Source: Alphaproteobacteria bacterium (lineage in GTDB: Bacteria > Pseudomonadota > Alphaproteobacteria > JACAEB01). Taken from it: DNA of 64,000 nt. The notes under the pieces are model-generated. The model searched no databases. It was given only the letters and a program-made list of their open reading frames with translations, and was not told where the DNA came from. The position numbers were made by a program, and so were the translations under genes. Below, one piece after another: positions 60,739-64,000 of the stretch. Within the stretch, counting starts at the first letter, position 1. Each line of letters starts with the position of its first letter. The stretch is from contig JACKLE010000005.1 of the NCBI GenBank assembly GCA_024236075.1, forward strand, positions 119,631 to 183,630. The letters are read 5' to 3'.

Positions 60739-61011
60739 ATGTCTGTCCAAGGGGCCACCTTTGATGCGCGCAACCATGTATTAGGGTTTGACGTCTATTC
60801 TGGCAGCATGATCATGCTCGCGCACGCCCTGGGGTGGCTGATTGGCACCGTTCCAATCATTATGGTCATATGGGGCGCCATTTGGCTTGTTTGCAGAATT
60901 TTCGGGCGCCCGCTTGGTAGGGCTGGGATGCTTTGGGCGCTAGTGTATTGCACCAGTATTGTGGTTGTCACGAATTTGGCTCTAATCGTCGCGCAGCAAT
61001 CCAACGCTTAA
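60739..61011 (+). CDS. Small hypothetical membrane protein
   Basis: The 90-residue protein from ATG 60739 has two transmembrane helices (about 22-50 and 62-82: LIGTVPIIMVIWGAIWLVCR and LWALVYCTSIVVVTNLALIV). An upstream GTG at 60637 would extend it. No family is recognised. It lies beside the AT-rich stretch. The 261 bases after it (61012-61272) show no gene. Confidence 0.4.
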   Translation: MSVQGATFDARNHVLGFDVYSGSMIMLAHALGWLIGTVPIIMVIWGAIWLVCRIFGRPLGRAGMLWALVYCTSIVVVTNLALIVAQQSNA

Positions 61012-61272
61012 GTCGAACTGCCTTGGGCTTTCGCGGTGATCGCGTGACAGCGTGGGTCGGCTCGAACTACGGCGCGTGAAAGCGATGCTTGCGGCAATCC
61101 TGCGCAATCTTGTGCTCGGGCTCCCCTCCCATACCCCGCCCCGGTCTTTCAGGCGGCCATTACGCCGGAATTGATTTTGCGCCGATTGATTCCCCTATGA
61201 TTCCCGGGCTGGAGCTGCCCAATTGCAGACAGATCAACGGTGCGCTTAATCCATTGAAATTATTCTTGATTT

Positions 61273-61348
61273 CTGGAGCGGGCGATGAGATTCGAACTCA
61301 CGACCCCAACCTTGGCAAGGTTGTGCTCTACCCCTGAGCTACGCCCGC
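61273..61348 (-). tRNA. tRNA-Gly (GCC anticodon)
   Basis: The 76-base gene folds fully: acceptor GCGGGCG/CGCCCGC, D arm GCTC...GAGC, anticodon stem CAACC/GGTTG with loop TTGCCAA (anticodon GCC), T arm with GTTCGAATC, discriminator T and encoded CCA. Its 3' end faces element B and is duplicated at 59227 and 30748, which identifies it as the integration site of the elements. The gene is intact, so its function is preserved. Confidence 0.97.
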
Positions 61349-61463
61349 GCTCCGAGAATTGGCCCGTCGCGGGAGGGCCCGCGAGGGAGCCGGGATCTAT
61401 GGCGCAAAGGCTCCGGGGATGCAAGGGTGCGCGGGAAACCGGGGCAGGCGGCGCGGAGGAGCG

Positions 61464-62417
61464 ATGCGGGGGCGAGGGCGAGGCGGCGCGAGACGCCTTC
61501 TTCCGGGCGCGGCCGTGTGGCTCGCGGGCGCGGCGCTCGGCTTCGGGTCGGCGGCGGCGGACCCTTCGGGCTTCCAGAATCCCGAAGCGGTGACGGTCCT
61601 CGGCTATGGGGGCGAGCTCATGGAGCCCTTCCTCGCGCGGGACGGCGAGACGCTCTTCTTTAACAACCGCAACGACCCGAAAGTCGACACGAACCTCTTC
61701 CTCGCGCACCGCGTCGACGGGCTGGCCTTCGCCTTCGTTGGGCCGCTCGAGGGCGTCAACTCTTCGGCGCTCGACGCGGTGGCGAGCCTCGACGAGGAGG
61801 GGAATTTCTATTTCGTCACGACACGGAGCTATGCGCAGGATTTCCGCACGCTCTATCGCGGCCGCTATGCCGGCGGCGCCGTGACGGACGTCGCGCCGGT
61901 CGAGGGCATCGCGCGCGGGCGCGCGCCCTACGTCAATTTCGACGCCGAGATTTCGGCGGACGGCGCGACGCTCGTCTATGTCGAGGGCGTGAAGCGCATG
62001 CCGGGCGCGGGCTGGATCGAGGCCGACCTGAAGCTCGCGGCGCGGACGCAGGAGGGCTTCGCGCCCGATCCGCGCTCGGACGAGATTCTGGCGGCGGTGA
62101 ACACCGAGGCCTGGGAATATGCGCCCGCGATCTCGCCCGATGGGCGCGAGCTCTTCTTCACGCGCCTGACGGCAAGCCTCTTCGTGCCGCTCGTCGGGGC
62201 GCCCGTCTCGCCCAAGCTCGAGATCCTGCGCGCGAGCCGTCCGTCGGCGGACGCGCCCTTCCGCGCGCCCGTCGCGGTGGCGGCGATCGCGGGCTTCGTC
62301 GAGGCGCCGACGCTCTCGCCCGACGGCCTCGCGCTCTACTACCACGCCATGGTCGAGAAGCGCTTCGCGCTTTTCCGGGTGACGCGCGGCGCGGTGCCCG
62401 ATCCGGCCGCCGAGTGA
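61464..62417 (+). CDS. PD40/WD40-like beta-propeller protein, probably exported
   Basis: The 317-residue protein starts at ATG 61464 after a GGAGGAG ribosome site. A basic N-terminus and hydrophobic segment (about 10-32) act as signal peptide. TolB-like propeller repeats follow: EPFLARDGETLFFNNRN, DAEISADGATLVYVEG, APAISPDGRELFFTR and APTLSPDGLALYYH. These are PD40 repeats. It is probably a periplasmic binding or scaffold protein of unknown partner. It is the first backbone gene right of the tRNA and is divergent from it. Confidence 0.78.
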   Translation: MRGRGRGGARRLLPGAAVWLAGAALGFGSAAADPSGFQNPEAVTVLGYGGELMEPFLARDGETLFFNNRNDPKVDTNLFLAHRVDGLAFAFVGPLEGVNSSALDAVASLDEEGNFYFVTTRSYAQDFRTLYRGRYAGGAVTDVAPVEGIARGRAPYVNFDAEISADGATLVYVEGVKRMPGAGWIEADLKLAARTQEGFAPDPRSDEILAAVNTEAWEYAPAISPDGRELFFTRLTASLFVPLVGAPVSPKLEILRASRPSADAPFRAPVAVAAIAGFVEAPTLSPDGLALYYHAMVEKRFALFRVTRGAVPDPAAE

Positions 62418-62426
62418 GGGCGCGCC

Positions 62427-62942
62427 ATGGCGGCGACACGCGAGGACCTCTTCGCGCATCTCGCTGCGCTCGGGATCGGGACCGAAACGCTCGAGCATCC
62501 GCCCGTCTTCACTGTGGAGGAGGCGCGCTCCGTCCACGGACGCCTTCCCGGCGCGCATACGAAGAACCTCTTCCTGAAGGACAAGGCCGGCGCGCTCTGG
62601 CTCGCGAGCATGCGCGAGGAGGTGGCGGCCGACCTCAAGGCACTCGCGCGCCATGTCGGCGCGAAGCGCTTCTCCTTCGCCAGCCCCGAGCTTCTCCTCG
62701 AGCGCCTCGGCGTCGCGCCGGGCTCGGTCAGCCCCTTCGCGCTCCTGAGCGACACGGGCCGCACGGTCTCCTTCGCCCTCGATGCGGGCCTTCTGCGGGC
62801 CCCGGCGCTCAATTTCCATCCCCTCACCAACGAGGCGACGACGGCGATCGCGCCCGCAGACTTCCTCCGCTTTCTCGAGAGCCTGAACGTGACGCCCCAT
62901 CTCGTGGATTTTGCAGGGCTCGCCGGCTCCGATCCCCGCTGA
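62427..62942 (+). CDS. Prolyl-tRNA editing deacylase (YbaK/ProX family)
   Basis: The 171-residue protein is a freestanding trans-editing domain that hydrolyses mischarged tRNA, probably Ala-tRNA(Pro) for the ProXp-ala/PrdX subgroup. Matches are TLEHPPVFTVEEARSVHGRL, PGAHTKNLFLKDKAG, SVSPFALLSDTGR and LNFHPLTNEATTAI. It starts nine bases after the propeller gene stop. Confidence 0.88.
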   Translation: MAATREDLFAHLAALGIGTETLEHPPVFTVEEARSVHGRLPGAHTKNLFLKDKAGALWLASMREEVAADLKALARHVGAKRFSFASPELLLERLGVAPGSVSPFALLSDTGRTVSFALDAGLLRAPALNFHPLTNEATTAIAPADFLRFLESLNVTPHLVDFAGLAGSDPR

Positions 62943-63016
62943 GCGCACCGCGCGCCTTGAGCGCGGGGACCGCCGGCGCGATCATCCTCGCAAAAGTCGA
63001 TTTGGGAGGACACGGC

Positions 63017-64000
63017 ATGAACGGCTCTCGGCACCTGGTCCGCCTTTGCGCCCTCGCGGCGCTCGCGCTCTGCACGTCGCCGGCCCGCGCCGAGGACGCG
63101 GCGCCCCGCCAGGCCGACCGCGCGCAGCTTCAGATCGCGCCGAACGCCGCCGTCGCGTGGGACGAGGGGCCCGCCGAGGCGCCGAAAGGCGAGCGGCCGC
63201 CGAACATCGTGCTCATCCTCGCCGACGATCTCGGCTTCAACGACATCGCCTTCTACGGCGGCGGCGTCGCGGGCGGGCGGGTGCCGACGCCCAATATCGA
63301 TTCCATCGCGCGGGACGGGGCGCATTTCACGAACGGCTATTCGGGCCACGCCAATTGCGCGCCGTCGCGCGCCGCGCTCATGACGGGGCGCTATCCGACG
63401 CGCTTCGGCTTCGCCTTCACGCCGACGCCCCTGGGCTTCGCGCGCAGCCTCGGCAGCGTGGTGACGCAGGGCCGCCGGAAGGTCTACCGCGCCGATCTCG
63501 AGGACGCCGTGCCGCCCGTCGAGGAGATGGGCCTGCCCACGGACGAGACGACGCTTGCCGAGCTGCTCGCCGCCCGCGGCTATCACACGGTGCAGCTCGG
63601 CAAGTGGCATCTCGGCGAGTCGCCGCGCTTTCTCCCCGAAAGGCAGGGCTTCGACGAATGGCTCGGCTTTCCCGCCGGCGCCTCGCTCTTTCTGCCCAAG
63701 GACGATCCCCGCGCCGTCAATTCGGTGCAGCCCTACGATCCCATCGACGTCTATCTCTGGGATCATCTGCAATATTTCGTGCGCAAGGACGGGGGCGCGC
63801 CCTTCCGGCCCGACACGCACATGACCGACTATCTCTCGGACGAGGCGGTGCGGGTCATCGCGGCGAACCGCAACCGGCCCTTCTTCCTCTATCTCGCCTA
63901 CAACGCGCCGCACACGCCGCTTCAGGCGCTGAAGGAAGACTACGACGCGCTCGGCGGCATCGAGGACCACACGCTGCGCGTCTATGCGGCGATGATCCGC
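63017..64000 (+). CDS. Sulfatase (arylsulfatase family), truncated by the window edge
   Basis: The first 328 codons are present and the frame stays open to 64000. A signal peptide (about 1-25, ending PARAED) indicates export. Sulfatase motifs are NIVLILADDLGFNDIAFYGG with metal-binding aspartates, the formylglycine motif CAPSRAALMTGR (Cys114) and LGKWHLGESPRFLPERQGFD. It hydrolyses sulfate esters in the periplasm and would need a formylglycine-generating enzyme. The ATG follows a GGGAGGA ribosome site. Confidence 0.92.
   Translation, partial: MNGSRHLVRLCALAALALCTSPARAEDAAPRQADRAQLQIAPNAAVAWDEGPAEAPKGERPPNIVLILADDLGFNDIAFYGGGVAGGRVPTPNIDSIARDGAHFTNGYSGHANCAPSRAALMTGRYPTRFGFAFTPTPLGFARSLGSVVTQGRRKVYRADLEDAVPPVEEMGLPTDETTLAELLAARGYHTVQLGKWHLGESPRFLPERQGFDEWLGFPAGASLFLPKDDPRAVNSVQPYDPIDVYLWDHLQYFVRKDGGAPFRPDTHMTDYLSDEAVRVIAANRNRPFFLYLAYNAPHTPLQALKEDYDALGGIEDHTLRVYAAMIR

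Larger units (their letters stand above)
59227..61321. mobile_element. Element B: 2-kb segment between two tRNA-Gly ends
   Basis: It is bounded on the left by the 49-bp repeat and on the right by the same sequence within the intact tRNA-Gly gene. It holds a possible uracil-DNA-glycosylase-like gene, a very AT-rich stretch and a small membrane protein, but no integrase and no exact TGGTAGC arm pair. It may be a deletion remnant of an older island or a passive element mobilised by the element A integrase. Confidence 0.65.

Noticed and set aside
1..64000. CRISPR arrays, rRNA operons, riboswitches
   Set aside because: No regularly spaced repeats with spacers, no rRNA segments and no recognisable riboswitch consensus were seen by eye; a covariance-model scan would be the proper test.

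Overview
The window is a GC-rich alphaproteobacterial chromosome segment, most likely from the Hyphomicrobiales (Rhizobiales). The basis is an alphaproteobacterial cpa/tad pilus operon, a glycine-zipper-lipoprotein/rsmB/htpX/DUF1674 neighbourhood, and strongly G/C-biased third codon positions. No species is claimed.

Bases 1-30,747 are chromosomal backbone. cpaB-cpaC-cpaD-cpaE-cpaF-tadB-tadC (229-7997) form a tight operon for a Flp/Tad type IVc pilus, and a TadD-like TPR lipoprotein lies apart at 21,400. Between and after these are housekeeping and metabolic genes: a DUF1801 protein, a heparinase II/III-like protein, rpe, a glycine-zipper lipoprotein, rsmB, htpX, a DUF1674 protein, an FkbM-like methyltransferase, a secreted thermonuclease, an AI-2E-type permease, an NlpC/P60 hydrolase with an M17 aminopeptidase, a GST, a TAXI solute-binding protein, a GMC oxidoreductase with a divergent GntR regulator, a DUF1800/DUF1501 pair, a nucleotide-sugar dehydrogenase and an AHL-lactonase-like MBL enzyme.

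Bases 30,748-61,272 are foreign DNA stacked on the 3' end of one tRNA-Gly(GCC) gene (61,273-61,348, minus strand). Three copies of the tRNA 3' end (30,748; 59,227; the intact gene) delimit two tandem elements. Element A (28.5 kb) has its own tyrosine integrase, paired TGGTAGC motifs (candidate arm sites) near both ends, HicAB, a nucleoside-phosphorylase-like gene pair, a DUF3363-type relaxase with adjacent hairpins (candidate oriT), and several conflict or defence cassettes. Element B (2 kb) carries a possible uracil-DNA-glycosylase-like gene, a very AT-rich stretch and a small membrane protein, with no integrase.

Inside element A sits a 5,026-bp IS1595-type transposon (38,591-43,616). It carries a DNA methyltransferase-nuclease fusion, an SNase-like protein and other cargo. 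It has matched terminal inverted repeats and an 8-bp target duplication, and it splits an ADP-ribosyltransferase-like gene; removing it restores a continuous 180-codon frame.

The main candidate system is at 44,428-51,610: a GHKL (Hsp90/MutL-type) ATPase, a sigma-region-4-like regulator, a patatin phospholipase, a ComEC-like metallo-beta-lactamase protein and an E2-E1-JAB triple fusion. It resembles type II CBASS (phospholipase effector plus Cap2/Cap3 chemistry), but no CD-NTase or ubiquitin-like gene is visible. A type IIG restriction-modification protein with an adjacent small nuclease-like protein closes element A.

The backbone resumes after the tRNA with a PD40 propeller protein, a prolyl-tRNA editing deacylase and a truncated sulfatase at the window edge.
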